The translations under genes and the position numbers were made by a program. A DNA stretch of 64,000 nucleotides from NCBI RefSeq assembly GCF_000706645.1, contig NZ_KL407337.1, positions 119,665-183,664 on the forward strand, given 5' to 3'. The notes beneath the pieces are model-generated. The model was not told the origin of the DNA. It ran no database searches and was given only the letters and a program-made list of their open reading frames with translations. Source of the stretch: Bartonella rochalimae ATCC BAA-1498 (GTDB taxonomy: Bacteria; Pseudomonadota; Alphaproteobacteria; Rhizobiales; Rhizobiaceae). Shown in pieces: positions 18,185 to 28,505 of the stretch (the stretch's first letter is position 1; each line of letters begins with the position of its first letter).

Positions 18185-18974
18185 TGCACATTATTATGCC
18201 GACTTAAATCTTTTGCTCGATGTTTGTTGGGAGGCAGGAGATTTAGCAATGAAGTATTTTGGATGTGAGTTCGATGTTTGGTTTAAAGATGGTAATTCAC
18301 CAGTTAGTGAAGCGGATGTTGCTATAGATGTTTTTTTAAAAGAAAAACTTCTTAGTGCACGTCCGGATTATGGCTGGATTTCAGAAGAAACAGAAGATAA
18401 GAGGGGAGAAGCTATTTATAAACGCTGTTTTGTAGTTGATCCCATTGATGGGACTCGAGGTTTTCTTTCTGGAAGCATTGAGTGGTGTATTTCTGTTGCT
18501 ATTATTGAGAATAATCGTCCTATTGTAGGTGTTTTACAATGTCCTGCTAAAGGTGAAATATATGCAGCTGTAACAGGGGAAGGGGCAACATTGAATGGCG
18601 TTAAGCTGTCCCTTTTAAGACCTAATATCAATCGAAAATATAGGATTTCGATTGATCGATCAATTGCGCAAAAATTACCATATGATTTTAGCAACCGAAT
18701 CAGTTTGTTTCGTTATATTCCTTCTCTTGCTTACCGTATTGTTCTTATTGCTCAAGGTGAAATTGATATTGTATTGGTTCGTCCGAATTGTCATGATTGG
18801 GATATTGCTGCTGCTGATCTTGTTTTACAGGAGTGTGGTGGATGTCTTATGTCGCTTGAGGCGCCATTTATTTCTTATGGAATTGAAGCTTATCAAGATG
18901 GTTTTTTAGTTGCTGGTGAAAGTAATTGTTGTCAAAATATGATACATGTTGTTCGTCAAGCAAAGTTAGTTTAA
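18171..18974 (+). CDS. Inositol monophosphatase-family phosphatase (possibly CysQ)
   Basis: A 267-residue member of the lithium-sensitive, Mg-dependent phosphatase family. The metal-binding signature DPIDGTRGF and the C-terminal WDIAAADLVLQECGG are both present, as is EETED. Homologs at this locus (after pmbA, before DUF4170) are usually annotated as 3'(2'),5'-bisphosphate nucleotidase CysQ or as inositol monophosphatase; the sequence does not decide. The start is a TTG at 18171 overlapping pmbA. The conserved helix GDLAMKYFG lies upstream of or at the first in-frame ATG, so a non-ATG start is needed. Confidence 0.85.
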   Translation: MQENNAHYYADLNLLLDVCWEAGDLAMKYFGCEFDVWFKDGNSPVSEADVAIDVFLKEKLLSARPDYGWISEETEDKRGEAIYKRCFVVDPIDGTRGFLSGSIEWCISVAIIENNRPIVGVLQCPAKGEIYAAVTGEGATLNGVKLSLLRPNINRKYRISIDRSIAQKLPYDFSNRISLFRYIPSLAYRIVLIAQGEIDIVLVRPNCHDWDIAAADLVLQECGGCLMSLEAPFISYGIEAYQDGFLVAGESNCCQNMIHVVRQAKLV

Positions 18975-19018
18975 TCAAATAAAAAATCTTAAATTTTAAA
19001 ACGATACGGAGGGTAAAT

Positions 19019-19264
19019 ATGGCTGAAGTCAACGAAAAGAGACAATTATTGCATCTTGTGTTTGGTGGGGAATTAAAAGATCTAAATGATAATCAATTTA
19101 GAGATCCCAGTAATTTGGATGTGGTTGGTATTTTTCCAGACTATCAATCAGCTCAGGAAGCATGGCGGGCAAAAGCGCAAAGCAGTGTAGATAATGCATT
19201 ACAACGTTATTATGTTGTGCCTTTACATCAGTTTCTTGATTACTCAACAAGCGATAGATCATAA
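19019..19264 (+). CDS. DUF4170 small conserved protein
   Basis: An 81-residue soluble protein that I recognise as DUF4170, a short family found next to lipid A/Kdo genes in Rhizobiales. Landmarks are LHLVFGGELKD, VVGIFPDYQSAQEAWRAKAQ and RYYVVPLHQFLD. GGAGGG directly precedes the ATG at 19019. It lies between the IMPase-family gene and the DUF374 acyltransferase in the same direction, likely in one operon with them. The function is unknown; the location suggests a link to envelope lipid synthesis. Confidence 0.85.
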   Translation: MAEVNEKRQLLHLVFGGELKDLNDNQFRDPSNLDVVGIFPDYQSAQEAWRAKAQSSVDNALQRYYVVPLHQFLDYSTSDRS

Positions 19265-19339
19265 AGTTTAAATATTCAATTATTGTTTTTTATTCTACGA
19301 AAATACTACAAGATTGAGTTTGCTAATTTTAATGTCGTT

Positions 19340-20095
19340 ATGAGAGAAGCTTTTAACAAGAAAAAAAATGGAATTTTGAAAAAAATTTGGCGGGATAATC
19401 GTCATTCATTAATGAAAACATGGTTTGTAAAAGTTTTTGTTGTATGGATTTTGACGAGCTATCTGCGCTTTGTTTATTGGACGAATCCGCGGTTAAAATG
19501 CTCAGATGATATGAGCAAAATATATAATGCTTATAATCCGTTTATTATAACCTTTTGGCATGGACGTCATATTATGGGGCCTTTTTTACGTTCTCAAGGT
19601 GAGGAAGTTATTGCTATGTTTTCTCGTTCTGCTGATGCAGAAATAAATGCACAATTGGCCCAAAAATTAGGACTTGAAATTGTTCGTGGTTCAGGGGGGC
19701 GCGGTAAAACCCAACACACTCATAAAGGAGGAGCAAAAGCATTGTTAACGCTTAAAAATGCTCTTAAATCTGGTAAAACAGCTGCTATGATTGCAGATAT
19801 CTCGTGTGGAAAAGCACGTGAGTCGGGAAAAGGAATTATTTTATTAGCTAAATTATCTGGCCGTCCTATTATACCTTGTGTATATGCGTTTTCGCGAGAA
19901 AAAATTCTTGAAAAAACATGGGATAAAACTGCAATTCCACTTCCTTTTGGGCGTTCAATTGTTCTCGCAGGTGAAGCATTTTTTGTTCCTAAAGATGCAG
20001 ATGATTCTTTGTTAGAAGAAAAACGTATACAATTAACAAGCATAATGAATCATTTGACAGATGAAGCTTACAGCTATCTCAAAACAAGGAAATAA
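19340..20095 (+). CDS. DUF374 lysophospholipid acyltransferase-family protein
   Basis: A 251-residue protein of the DUF374 family, related to LPLAT/lipid A acyltransferases. The hallmark FWHGRHIMGPFLR (HG motif) and the later RGSGGRGKTQHTHKGG and IADISCGKARESGKG segments match the family. The upstream frame starts with TTG at 19283; the ATG at 19340 is the first good start and gives the usual length. A hydrophobic segment near residues 30-50 may anchor it to the inner membrane. Its position before waaA and lpxK suggests a role in lipid A or envelope lipid acylation, but this is inferred from context. Confidence 0.82.
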   Translation: MREAFNKKKNGILKKIWRDNRHSLMKTWFVKVFVVWILTSYLRFVYWTNPRLKCSDDMSKIYNAYNPFIITFWHGRHIMGPFLRSQGEEVIAMFSRSADAEINAQLAQKLGLEIVRGSGGRGKTQHTHKGGAKALLTLKNALKSGKTAAMIADISCGKARESGKGIILLAKLSGRPIIPCVYAFSREKILEKTWDKTAIPLPFGRSIVLAGEAFFVPKDADDSLLEEKRIQLTSIMNHLTDEAYSYLKTRK

Positions 20096-20105
20096 GGGGT
20101 TTAAA

Positions 20106-21416
20106 ATGATGGAGTTAAAGGCACGTGTGGCTCTTTCAATCTATCGGATAGTTGGCTTTTGTTTACACCCTGTGGTACCACTTTATTTGTTTTTTAGAGC
20201 GATGCGTGGGAAAGAAGAACGAGGACGACATAAGGAACGTTTAGGTAAAAGCAAAAAAGCACGTCCTCAAAGTCCGTTAATTTGGTTTCATGCGGCGAGT
20301 ATTGGAGAAACAGTAGCTCTTTTACCACTCATTAATTACATTTTATCTTTAAAGATACAAGTATTATTGACAACATGTACTGTGACATCTTCTACTCTTG
20401 TTAAGAAATATTTTGGCAATCGATTAATTCATCAATATGCTCCATTAGATTTAGAATTAGCTGTGCGTCATTTTATTAGTCATTGGAAACCTGATTTGGC
20501 ATTGATTTGTGAATCTGAGATTTGGCCTTTACGTATTAAAGAACTTGCTAAAATGCGCATTCCACAGATTTTGGTTAATGCCCGTATGTCGGAACAGTCT
20601 TTTAAAGCTTGGCACAAACGACTCTTTCTTGCTAAACATATTTTTAAACATATTGATGTGGCTATTGGCCAAAATGAAACAGATGTAACATATTATTATA
20701 CACTTGGTGTAAAATCAGTTGCACTTTCTGGTAATCTTAAGGCTGAGGTGTGTCCGGTTGAGGATCAGGAATTACTTGCGCATTATTGTAAGGCTATCGG
20801 TAATCGTCCAGTTTGGGCAGCTGTTTCAACCCATGAAGGAGAAGAAAAAATTGCTTGTGAAGTTCATAAAATGCTCAAGAGTTATTTTCCAGATTTATTA
20901 ACGATTATTGTTCCACGTCATCCTGAACGTTCAGAAGATATTATTAGAGTATGTGATCAAGAAGATTTGCGTTATGTTCTTAGAAATAGCAATATCGTTC
21001 CAGATATAGATACGGATATTTTATTAGGGGATACGATTGGAGAAATGGGTCTTTTTCTTCGTTTGTCGAAAGTTGCTTTCATTGGTAAATCATTGTGTGA
21101 CTATGGTGGGCATAATCCATTAGAGCTTGCTTTGCTTGGAGTAGCTATTTTAACAGGGCCTCATATCGCAAATTTTCAAAATACATTTGAGCGATTTTTA
21201 TCCTGTGATGCGGCTTATATAGTTGAAGATACAATGCAACTTGCTGTTCAAGTGAATAAATTTTTAACAAATGAAACCTTGCGAAAAGAAGTGACTGATA
21301 AGGCTTATGAAGTAGCAACAAGTATGGCTGGTGCACTTGAGTGTACATTAAAGGTTCTTGATCCATTTTTGCAACCACTTGTGATACAGATGGGTTTAAG
21401 GCAGTGTCAAAAATAG
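20106..21416 (+). CDS. waaA: 3-deoxy-D-manno-octulosonic acid (Kdo) transferase
   Basis: WaaA/KdtA adds Kdo residues from CMP-Kdo to lipid IVA at the inner face of the cytoplasmic membrane. This 436-residue protein has an N-terminal hydrophobic segment ([19 protein letters not shown]), the GT30 N-domain motif [16 protein letters not shown] with the catalytic Glu, the CESEIWP segment, and the C-domain GGHNPLELA nucleotide-binding motif. The frame opens at 20061 inside the DUF374 gene, but the ATG at 20106, after AAGGGG, gives the standard N-terminus. It overlaps lpxK by 13 bases, as in other Rhizobiales. Confidence 0.95.
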   Translation: MMELKARVALSIYRIVGFCLHPVVPLYLFFRAMRGKEERGRHKERLGKSKKARPQSPLIWFHAASIGETVALLPLINYILSLKIQVLLTTCTVTSSTLVKKYFGNRLIHQYAPLDLELAVRHFISHWKPDLALICESEIWPLRIKELAKMRIPQILVNARMSEQSFKAWHKRLFLAKHIFKHIDVAIGQNETDVTYYYTLGVKSVALSGNLKAEVCPVEDQELLAHYCKAIGNRPVWAAVSTHEGEEKIACEVHKMLKSYFPDLLTIIVPRHPERSEDIIRVCDQEDLRYVLRNSNIVPDIDTDILLGDTIGEMGLFLRLSKVAFIGKSLCDYGGHNPLELALLGVAILTGPHIANFQNTFERFLSCDAAYIVEDTMQLAVQVNKFLTNETLRKEVTDKAYEVATSMAGALECTLKVLDPFLQPLVIQMGLRQCQK

Positions 21417-22441
21417 GCATGCATATTTGTTCTCCACGCTTTTGGTGGAAAAATAAAAGCTTTTTGCGTTTTTTATTAGCACCAATTGCTGGAGTTTATG
21501 GTTATTGTGCACGATTCTGTATGGAAAGAGAGCCTCTTGCTATTGATTTGCCAGTTTTGTGTGTTGGAAATTTTACATTAGGCGGGGCAGGTAAAACACC
21601 TGTTGTTATTGCTTTTGCCCAGGTGGCTAAGGAACTTGGCTTAATACCTGGTATTGTATCACGTGGTTATGGTGGAAGAGTCAAGAAAGTACATCTCGTT
21701 GATGTTAAATGTGATAATGCATGCGATGTTGGTGATGAGTCGCTTTTACTTGCACGTCACGCTTTTGTTGCTATATCATCTGATCGTTATGCAGCAGCAC
21801 AACGGCTTAAAGAAAATGGATGTAATTTTATTTTAATGGATGATGGTTTTCAAAGCCGTCGCCTTTATATGGATTATGCATTGCTTGTTGTGGATGCAAT
21901 GCGTGGTTTTGGTAATAAAGCTGTTTTTCCAGCGGGACCTTTACGTGCACCATTAAAAACGCAATTATCTTTCATGGACAGTGTTTTAGTCATTGGTTGT
22001 TTGGATGAGAGTGATGAGGTAGCTCTTTTTGTTTCACGCACTGGAAAACCTTTGCGTTATGGGCATTTTAAATCACATGTTAATGATGAAGTTGCTGGAA
22101 AATCTTTTTTAGCATTTGCAGGTATTGGCAATCCAGATAAATTTTTCAAATCCATTAAAGAAATGTCTGGTCATGTTGTGCAAGCTTATTCTTATCCTGA
22201 TCATTATTTTTTTACAGCTACGGATCTAAAGAATTTGGCACGGAAGGCCAAAATTCATAATCTGTGGCTAGCTACGACTGCTAAGGACTATATACGCATA
22301 CAGGCTAACAATTTACATAAAATCTTAGAAAATCTTATTGTCTTTGATGTTAAAGTTGATTTTGTTCAAAGAGATTTTTGTCGTATGCTTCTTGAGGAGA
22401 CTATTGCTCGTTTTAAGAAACGAAATATCACCTTTAATTGA
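21404..22441 (+). CDS. lpxK: Tetraacyldisaccharide 4'-kinase
   Basis: LpxK phosphorylates the 4' position of the lipid A disaccharide to make lipid IVA. The 345-residue protein shows the family start (PRFWWKNKS), an N-terminal hydrophobic stretch for membrane attachment, the Walker A motif [10 protein letters not shown], the SRGYGG motif and the DDGFQSRRL segment. I use the GTG at 21404, which overlaps waaA; an ATG at 21419 is an alternative that would shorten it by five residues. It acts directly before WaaA in the pathway, consistent with the gene pairing. Confidence 0.94.
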   Translation: MSKIGMHICSPRFWWKNKSFLRFLLAPIAGVYGYCARFCMEREPLAIDLPVLCVGNFTLGGAGKTPVVIAFAQVAKELGLIPGIVSRGYGGRVKKVHLVDVKCDNACDVGDESLLLARHAFVAISSDRYAAAQRLKENGCNFILMDDGFQSRRLYMDYALLVVDAMRGFGNKAVFPAGPLRAPLKTQLSFMDSVLVIGCLDESDEVALFVSRTGKPLRYGHFKSHVNDEVAGKSFLAFAGIGNPDKFFKSIKEMSGHVVQAYSYPDHYFFTATDLKNLARKAKIHNLWLATTAKDYIRIQANNLHKILENLIVFDVKVDFVQRDFCRMLLEETIARFKKRNITFN

Positions 22442-22485
22442 TATATTTAAAAGCATATGGATACTATTTTAGAGTTTCTTATAGG

Positions 22486-22719
22486 TTATTTTATGTTTTT
22501 TAGTAATTGACTAAGATATGGATTACACTCAAGTTCACGCTGATAGGATAATTCACAACTGGCATATGCTTCTTGACGCTGATGATTCCAGTATTTGAGA
22601 TCATCGATAGGGATTTTTTGTCCACTAACTGCACAAATAGTATAAGTTCCATATTTAACAATTTTATAACTATTATTAAAATAATGGATTGTTGCTTCGC
22701 ATTCATTATGAGAGAACAT
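22486..22719 (-). CDS. DUF2093 small conserved protein
   Basis: A 77-residue protein that I recognise as DUF2093, a short family between lpxK and mutL in many Rhizobiales. The core is KYGTYTICAVSGQKIPIDDLKYWNHQRQEAY, in two parts: a probable small beta fold with the CAVSGQKIP turn, and the conserved YWxxxRQEAYAS. It is convergent with lpxK. Function unknown; there is no signal peptide or membrane segment. Confidence 0.82.
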   Translation of the reverse strand: MFSHNECEATIHYFNNSYKIVKYGTYTICAVSGQKIPIDDLKYWNHQRQEAYASCELSYQRELECNPYLSQLLKNIK

Positions 22720-22838
22720 ATTTTATGCGCCCTTTCTATGTATTTATGAAAAAATAATGCTGATAAAATATTATAGATATTTTATAAAGTTGAGCATAAA
22801 TGAAGCAAGTAGTTTTTAGTCAAAATAGTTATGAAATT

Positions 22839-24677
22839 TTATTTTCTACCAAAAAGGCGTTCTATATCAGCGAGTTTAAGTTCAATATAAGTAGGACGTC
22901 CATGGTTACATGTGGCTGAATTAGGCGTTGCTTCTATTTGTCGTAAAAGTGCATTCATTTCTTCAGGATGCAAAAGACGTCCTGAACGTATTGAACTATG
23001 ACAGGCCATAGTTGCTGCAACATAATCAAGCATTCCTTTTAAATTATCTATTGTGTCATATTCAGCTGCTTCATCGGCGAGATCTTTAATTAAAGCTTGG
23101 ACATTAATTTCTCCTAACATCGAAGGTGTTTCGTGTACAGCGATTGCCCCAATTCCAAAGGATTCAATTCCTAATCCAAATTTTTTTAAAGCATCTTTGT
23201 GAGATAAAAGGCATGTGGCATCTTCTTCAGAGAGTTCTACAATTTCAGGAATAAGTAATAATTGTGAAGGAAGTGGCTTAGAATACAGAGCATTTTTAAG
23301 TGCTTCATAAACCAGTCTCTCATGAGCAGCATGCTGGTCTACAATGACAAGACTATCTTGAGTTTGAGCAACAATATAGTTTTTATGGATTTGCGCTCTT
23401 GCAGCCCCTAAAGGATAATGTAATTCTTCTGATGTTAGTGCATTAATTGTAGCGCGTGTATCACCACTTGGTGTGCTAAGATGCTCCATAATAGGAACCG
23501 TATCTTCTTGGAAGTCAATAGAGCTGTTTATATCTAATGGTTTATGAAATATTGATGTAAGGTTTGGATCAATATGGCGTGGTCGTGCATCATAAGAAAA
23601 AGGTTGATGCATTTTTGCAGTTTCTAAAGGTTCTGTTCGAAACGCAGCCAACATGGCTTCAGAGCCTGTTGATGTAGGGCGAATGCCAGTTTGATGCAAT
23701 GCTTCACGGATCGCTCCAATAATTAAACCACGAATGAGACTTGGGTCGCGAAACCGCACGTCCATTTTTGCAGGGTGTACATTAACGTCTACATCAGTGG
23801 GTGGTAAATGAATAAAAAGAATGGCTACAGCATGACGATCTCGAGCAATAACATCGGCATATGCTCCTCGGATTGCTCCCCACAGGAGTTTATCACGTAC
23901 TGGACGCCCATTAACATAAGCAAATTGATGAAGGCTGTTACTGCGATTGAAAGATGGCAAACCGATAAAACCGGTTAGATGAACAGATTCACGTTTAGCA
24001 TCGAGGATAAGGCTGTTTGGAGCAAATTCTTTTCCCATAATTTGTGTAATGCGTTGTAATTGCCCTTGGGTATTTTGTTCCATAGCAGGAAATTCCATGG
24101 GAGCTCGATCTATACCAGCAAGAGAAAAACGGATATGTGGAAAGGCGATTGCAATTCGTTTAATTGTATCCGTGATAGTAATTGTTTCAGAACGATCAGA
24201 TTTCATAAATTTCAATCGTGCTGGTGTAACAAAAAAGAGATCACGTACTTCAACGATAGTTCCAGGATTAGCAGCAGAGGGTTTTGGTCCTTCAATTTTT
24301 CCCGCATTAACAATAATTTCAGCTGCGCTATCGGAATTTTTTGTTCGTGAGGTCAGTTTAAGTTTTGAAACAGAACCAATAGAGGGCAATGCTTCTCCAC
24401 GAAAACCAAGAAAACAGATATTATGTACATCATCAGTAATTTTAGATGTACAATGCCGAGAAATTGCTAAAGTTAATTGATCTTCTGGGATACCACAACC
24501 ATTGTCACTCACTCTTATCAGGCTTTTTCCACCATTTGCTATGACAATTTCGATACGACTTGCTCCTGCATCAATAGCATTTTCAATAAGCTCTTTAACA
24601 ACATTAGCGGGTCGTTCAATAACTTCACCTGCTGCAATTTGATTAATAATAGTTTCGCTAAGATGACGTATAATCAT
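22839..24677 (-). CDS. mutL: DNA mismatch repair protein MutL
   Basis: A 612-residue GHKL ATPase linking mismatch recognition to strand removal. The ATPase motifs are present in order: [21 protein letters not shown], and [12 protein letters not shown]. The C-terminal domain contains the metal-binding endonuclease motif [12 protein letters not shown], the [10 protein letters not shown] motif and CNHGRPT, so this is a nicking-type MutL, as expected in a bacterium without MutH. The start [19 protein letters not shown] is typical. MutS is not in this window. The gene is divergent from the dCTP deaminase gene. Confidence 0.95.
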   Translation of the reverse strand: MIIRHLSETIINQIAAGEVIERPANVVKELIENAIDAGASRIEIVIANGGKSLIRVSDNGCGIPEDQLTLAISRHCTSKITDDVHNICFLGFRGEALPSIGSVSKLKLTSRTKNSDSAAEIIVNAGKIEGPKPSAANPGTIVEVRDLFFVTPARLKFMKSDRSETITITDTIKRIAIAFPHIRFSLAGIDRAPMEFPAMEQNTQGQLQRITQIMGKEFAPNSLILDAKRESVHLTGFIGLPSFNRSNSLHQFAYVNGRPVRDKLLWGAIRGAYADVIARDRHAVAILFIHLPPTDVDVNVHPAKMDVRFRDPSLIRGLIIGAIREALHQTGIRPTSTGSEAMLAAFRTEPLETAKMHQPFSYDARPRHIDPNLTSIFHKPLDINSSIDFQEDTVPIMEHLSTPSGDTRATINALTSEELHYPLGAARAQIHKNYIVAQTQDSLVIVDQHAAHERLVYEALKNALYSKPLPSQLLLIPEIVELSEEDATCLLSHKDALKKFGLGIESFGIGAIAVHETPSMLGEINVQALIKDLADEAAEYDTIDNLKGMLDYVAATMACHSSIRSGRLLHPEEMNALLRQIEATPNSATCNHGRPTYIELKLADIERLFGRK

Positions 24678-25014
24678 ATCTGAATTTTAACGAGTTTTTC
24701 TCTTATTGTATAGAATACTTTCAACTATAATAACACTATTTATCAACTTTTATGCAAAAAAAGCTGAAAATGTATTCTAAAAGATGAGTGTATAGGTTGT
24801 GAGTAAAAAGTTATCTATGATGAATTCTAGAGTTTGTCCTACGGAAGAGCACTTTACCGAATGCTGTTTTATAGGTTAAAATCATTTATTACGCTTGTAT
24901 TACGCTTGTGAACCAAGTCGTTAAATTTGGAATAAACCATTGGTTATTTTTGAAAGGGTTTGCTCCAGTTAATAATACTGATAAAAAGGGAGAAAAAGAT
25001 GGAAGGCACAACAT
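24678..25014. other. Divergent intergenic region between mutL and the dCTP deaminase gene
   Basis: About 337 bases that must hold two divergent promoters. The only structure seen is an 11-bp tandem duplication (attacgcttgt twice, 24888-24909). No RNA gene or ORF. Confidence 0.5.
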
Positions 25015-26103
25015 ATGATGCGCATGAATGGTATTCTTGCTGATAGTGATATACATGATTTAATTAACAATGGTATGGTTCATGCCATTGACTCTCTTGA
25101 TGAGAGGCAAGTACAACCTGCAAGTCTTGATTTACGTTTAGGAAATAAAGCATATCGTATACGCGCTTCTTTTATGCCAGGGCCTGATGCAACCGTTATT
25201 GATAAACTTGAACGATTAAAGTTGCATGAATTTGATTTACAAGATGGAGCGGTTTTAGAAACGGGTTGTGTTTATATCGTTCCTCTTTTAGAAAATTTAG
25301 CCTTATCAAAAGTTTTGTCTGCGGTTGCTAATCCTAAAAGTTCTACGGGGCGGTTGGATGTTTTTACGCGCGTGATTTCAGACTACGCTCAGGAATTTGA
25401 TAAAATTTGTTCGGGTTATCATGGTCCACTTTATCTCGAAATTAGTCCACGAACATTTCCGATTTTGGTCCGTACGGGTTCACGCTTATCACAACTTCGA
25501 TTTCGTAAAGGATATAGTTATTTAAAAGAAGTTGAATTATATGCGTTGCATAAAAGTGAAATGCTTGTATCTGATGATACTCCTAATATTAACGATGGTG
25601 GTATTGGAATTTCCATTAATTTAGAAGGCCATGAAAATGGACTTATTGGGTATCGGGGTAAACGTCATACTGGTGTTATCGATGTTGATAAAAGCGCTGT
25701 TGCTCCTATTTTAGATTTTTGGGAACCTATTTATGATGATGGAACAAGAGAAATAGTTCTTGATCCCCATGAATTTTATATTTTAGTTTCACGAGAGGCT
25801 ATTCATATTCCTCCCTTTTATGCTGCTGAAATGAAACCATTCGATCCCTTAGTGGGAGAATTTAGGGTACATTATGCAGGTTTTTTTGATCCAGGATTTG
25901 GGAGTATGGCAATAAGTAGAAAAGGAGCGCGTGCAGTTTTAGAAGTAAGGAACCACGAGGTTCCGTTTATTTTAGAGCACGGGCAAATCATCGGCCGTTT
26001 GATTTATGAACATATGCTTAATCGGCCAGTGAAACTTTATGGAGATGGTATTGGATCACATTATCAAGAACAAGGGTTAAAATTATCTAAGCATTTTAAA
26101 TGA
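25015..26103 (+). CDS. 2'-deoxycytidine 5'-triphosphate deaminase (long, two-domain type)
   Basis: A 362-residue protein of the alphaproteobacterial long dCTP-deaminase group, about twice the length of E. coli Dcd because it contains two dUTPase/Dcd-like halves. The first half has VQPASLDLRLG and NPKSSTGRLDVFTR, the classical substrate- and trimer-interface motifs. The second half repeats the fold, with AGFFDPGFG and FILEHGQIIGRLIYEHM. It makes dUTP for thymidylate synthesis. The ATG at 25015, immediately followed by a second ATG, has AAGG about 8 bases upstream. Confidence 0.9.
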   Translation: MMRMNGILADSDIHDLINNGMVHAIDSLDERQVQPASLDLRLGNKAYRIRASFMPGPDATVIDKLERLKLHEFDLQDGAVLETGCVYIVPLLENLALSKVLSAVANPKSSTGRLDVFTRVISDYAQEFDKICSGYHGPLYLEISPRTFPILVRTGSRLSQLRFRKGYSYLKEVELYALHKSEMLVSDDTPNINDGGIGISINLEGHENGLIGYRGKRHTGVIDVDKSAVAPILDFWEPIYDDGTREIVLDPHEFYILVSREAIHIPPFYAAEMKPFDPLVGEFRVHYAGFFDPGFGSMAISRKGARAVLEVRNHEVPFILEHGQIIGRLIYEHMLNRPVKLYGDGIGSHYQEQGLKLSKHFK

Positions 26104-26192
26104 GTTTAACAATATAAATTTTAACAAAATATATACAAGAGATTTGCCGTTGAAAAAATCTTTTTGTATTTTACTGGAGTAATGGTGTTACT

Positions 26193-27344
26193 ATGATTAT
26201 TTCTTCAACAGTTGATTATCGCGAAGCAGCAAAACGCCGCTTACCTTCTTTTCTATTTCACTACATTGATGGTGGTGCTTATGCTGAAGAAACAATGCGG
26301 CGTAATTGTACAGATCTTCAAGAACTTGCATTACGTCAACGGATTCTAAAGCAGGTTGGTGACGTTGATTTTTCAACGGAGATTTTGGGTCAAAAACTTG
26401 GTATGCCAATTGTACTTGCGCCTGTCGGGTTGACTGGTATGTATGCACGTCGTGGTGAAGTAAAAGCTGCACGTGCAGCTGTTGCGAAAGGTATTCCTTT
26501 CACTTTGTCCTCAGTCTCAGTTTGTCCTATTTCAGAAGTACATGCAGCAGTTGGAAAAGAATTTTGGTTTCAACTTTATGTTCTTAAGGATCGTGGGTTT
26601 ATGCGGGATGTACTGGAAAGATCCTGGGCTTCTGGTGTTCGTACCTTGGTTTTTACAGTTGATATGCCAGTTCCTGGAGCACGTTATCGTGATGCTCATT
26701 CGGGGATGTCTGGGCCTTATGCTGGATTGCGACGTATTATACAGTTTATTTTTCACCCACATTGGGCTTGGAATGTTGGTGTTATGGGGCACCCACATGA
26801 TCTTGGAAATGTTTCTACTTATCTTAAAAAGAAAACGACATTAAAAGATTATATTGGTTGGCTTGGTGCAAACTTTGACCCATCAATTAGTTGGGGTGAT
26901 TTGCAATGGATTAGAGACTTTTGGAAAGGAAAAATGATTTTAAAAGGTATTCTTGATCCAGAGGATGCACGTGAAGCTGTACGATTTGGAGCTGATGGTA
27001 TTGTTGTTTCCAATCACGGTGGGCGTCAGCTTGATGGGGTATTGTCAACAGCGCGGGCATTGCCGAAAATTGCGGATATTATAAAAGGCGATTTAACCAT
27101 TTTAGTTGATTCTGGTATTCGTTCTGGCCTTGACGTAGTTCGTATGATAGCGCAAGGTGCGGATGCTGTTATGATTGGTCGTGCTTTTGTTTATGCGCTT
27201 GCCGCAGCGGGTGAGAAAGGTGTTACTCATCTCTTGGAGCTTTTTTCTCAAGAAATGCGTGTGGCTATGACATTAACTGGTGTACGTACAATTAAAGAAA
27301 TTACACGTGAGAATTTAGTTCGTCCAGAGAATCTAAAAGGGTGA
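26193..27344 (+). CDS. lldD: L-lactate dehydrogenase (FMN-dependent)
   Basis: A 383-residue FMN-dependent alpha-hydroxy-acid dehydrogenase that oxidises L-lactate to pyruvate and passes electrons to the respiratory chain. Landmarks are [32 protein letters not shown], the active-site [11 protein letters not shown] with the catalytic His and Arg, and the FMN phosphate site [21 protein letters not shown] within the C-terminal barrel. Length and motifs are complete. Host lactate is a plausible carbon source for an intracellular or blood-borne bacterium. Glycolate oxidase-like relatives exist, but this matches LldD best. Confidence 0.93.
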   Translation: MIISSTVDYREAAKRRLPSFLFHYIDGGAYAEETMRRNCTDLQELALRQRILKQVGDVDFSTEILGQKLGMPIVLAPVGLTGMYARRGEVKAARAAVAKGIPFTLSSVSVCPISEVHAAVGKEFWFQLYVLKDRGFMRDVLERSWASGVRTLVFTVDMPVPGARYRDAHSGMSGPYAGLRRIIQFIFHPHWAWNVGVMGHPHDLGNVSTYLKKKTTLKDYIGWLGANFDPSISWGDLQWIRDFWKGKMILKGILDPEDAREAVRFGADGIVVSNHGGRQLDGVLSTARALPKIADIIKGDLTILVDSGIRSGLDVVRMIAQGADAVMIGRAFVYALAAAGEKGVTHLLELFSQEMRVAMTLTGVRTIKEITRENLVRPENLKG

Positions 27345-27379
27345 TCAAGATAAGAAGAGTTTAGTGTTGTAGATCACCC
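27339..27379 (+). terminator. Possible terminator at the end of lldD
   Basis: A perfect 8-bp inverted repeat (GGGTGATC / GATCACCC) overlapping the lldD stop, with a 25-base loop, followed by AAAGTTATTTTTATT. The loop is long, so this is tentative. Confidence 0.3.
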
Positions 27380-27946
27380 AAAGTTATTTTTATTAAATAC
27401 GATAAAGAGTATGATATATTGTTATGTGATGCCCTTGTACTCTTATCAGTAATTTTTGATAAATTTTATAATGTGCCTTCAACACATTATGTTATGGTAT
27501 TTTTGCAAATAGATCGATAATTTTTTCTAAAAATTAAATCTATTTAATAAAAACAATAACTTCCACAAGATAAAAAAAGATATTAATAGGTTTGTATTAA
27601 TATGAAAAATATTTTATCTTTTATAAAAAATCCTGCAACTGCTCTTAAATTGGAAAAAAATTATATAATTAGCGCTACGACAAAAATCTCAGATTATAAA
27701 GATAGTCGTGTTGTAATGGAGTATGTGAATAATTTATTTAGATTGTAGAAAATTAATTCTGGAATATTGAAATTCTCATTCAAAATTTTATCCATAATTT
27801 TAAAAATAAGAATTCATTAATTCTAAGAATTAGAAGTCAAATGGCTTAAATAAATCATCAATATATTTTCATATGGTTTGGAAATATTTTAATCATTTTT
27901 TTCCGATCCTTAAGAATAAAACCCTTGCAGTTGATGTGAATGGCTA
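27380..27946. other. AT-rich intergenic region between lldD and the biotin transport genes
   Basis: About 570 bases without a convincing gene apart from the possible 48-codon frame listed separately. It is flanked by convergent units (lldD from the left, bioY from the right), so no promoter for a known gene is required here; the region looks like eroded sequence. Confidence 0.5.
27602..27748 (+). CDS. Possible small ORF (48 aa), uncertain
   Basis: ATG at 27602 opens a 48-codon frame beginning MKNILSFIKNPATALKLEKN and ending VNNLFRL. Its composition is more coding-like than the surrounding sequence, but it lacks a clear ribosome-binding site, and I recognise no homolog. It could be the N-terminal fragment of a decayed gene or a chance frame. 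Confidence 0.2.
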   Translation: MKNILSFIKNPATALKLEKNYIISATTKISDYKDSRVVMEYVNNLFRL

Positions 27947-28501
27947 TTACTTTTTTGAGGGAGTAATGAGTGGAACGGATTTTTTGACTGTAAGTGCAAT
28001 AAATGACGCAATCAGAACTTTAAAAAAGTCACCTACCATAAATCCTAATGACATTGTTAAAGCTGTCAATAAAGGAATTTTAGAAATATAAACGATCCAA
28101 GATATTCCAAAGAGATAGACAACTCCAATTCCACCTATACTATTTATTATAACCAATTTTATAAAATTTAGTCGTCGCCAAAACAATTTAACCATAAGAC
28201 CAATAAAGAATGCTGCAAATGGATAACCAATCATGTAGCCACCACCAGGTCCCCAAAAAACACCAATGCCTCCACGTCCACCAGCCAACAGAGGTAAGCC
28301 GATAGCGACCAGAAAAAGAAATAGTGCTGATGCTGCAGCGCCTCTTTTTGCTCCAAGGATAGATCCAGCTAACATTGGCCCCATAGATTGAGCAGTAATA
28401 GGAAGGCCAAGAAAAAAAGGAAGAAAAATAGGAGGAAAAAAACCTAGAACTGCATAAAGGGCGGCAAATAAAGAAATATACGTTAAATCTTTGGTTGTCA
28501 C
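27947..28501 (-). CDS. bioY: Biotin transporter substrate-binding component BioY
   Basis: The S component of an ECF-type biotin importer: a 184-residue membrane protein with about six hydrophobic segments. Family signatures are the N-terminal LTYISLFAALYAVLGFF, the PITAQSMGPMLAGSILGAKRG stretch and the biotin-site region GGRGGIGVFWGPGGGYMIGYP, which are characteristic of BioY. The gene is the last of bioM-bioN-bioY on the minus strand, four bases after the bioN stop. A complete BioMNY system is high-affinity. Confidence 0.93.
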   Translation of the reverse strand: MTTKDLTYISLFAALYAVLGFFPPIFLPFFLGLPITAQSMGPMLAGSILGAKRGAAASALFLFLVAIGLPLLAGGRGGIGVFWGPGGGYMIGYPFAAFFIGLMVKLFWRRLNFIKLVIINSIGGIGVVYLFGISWIVYISKIPLLTALTMSLGFMVGDFFKVLIASFIALTVKKSVPLITPSKK

Positions 28502-28505
28502 TGAA

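Noticed and set aside
24049..24480. 143-codon plus-strand frame inside mutL
   Set aside because: Antisense to conserved MutL ATPase motifs, with no start site or homology.
27873..28091. 72-codon plus-strand frame opposite the end of bioY
   Set aside because: It lies largely antisense to bioY, has no family match and no ribosome-binding site; bioY has full motifs.
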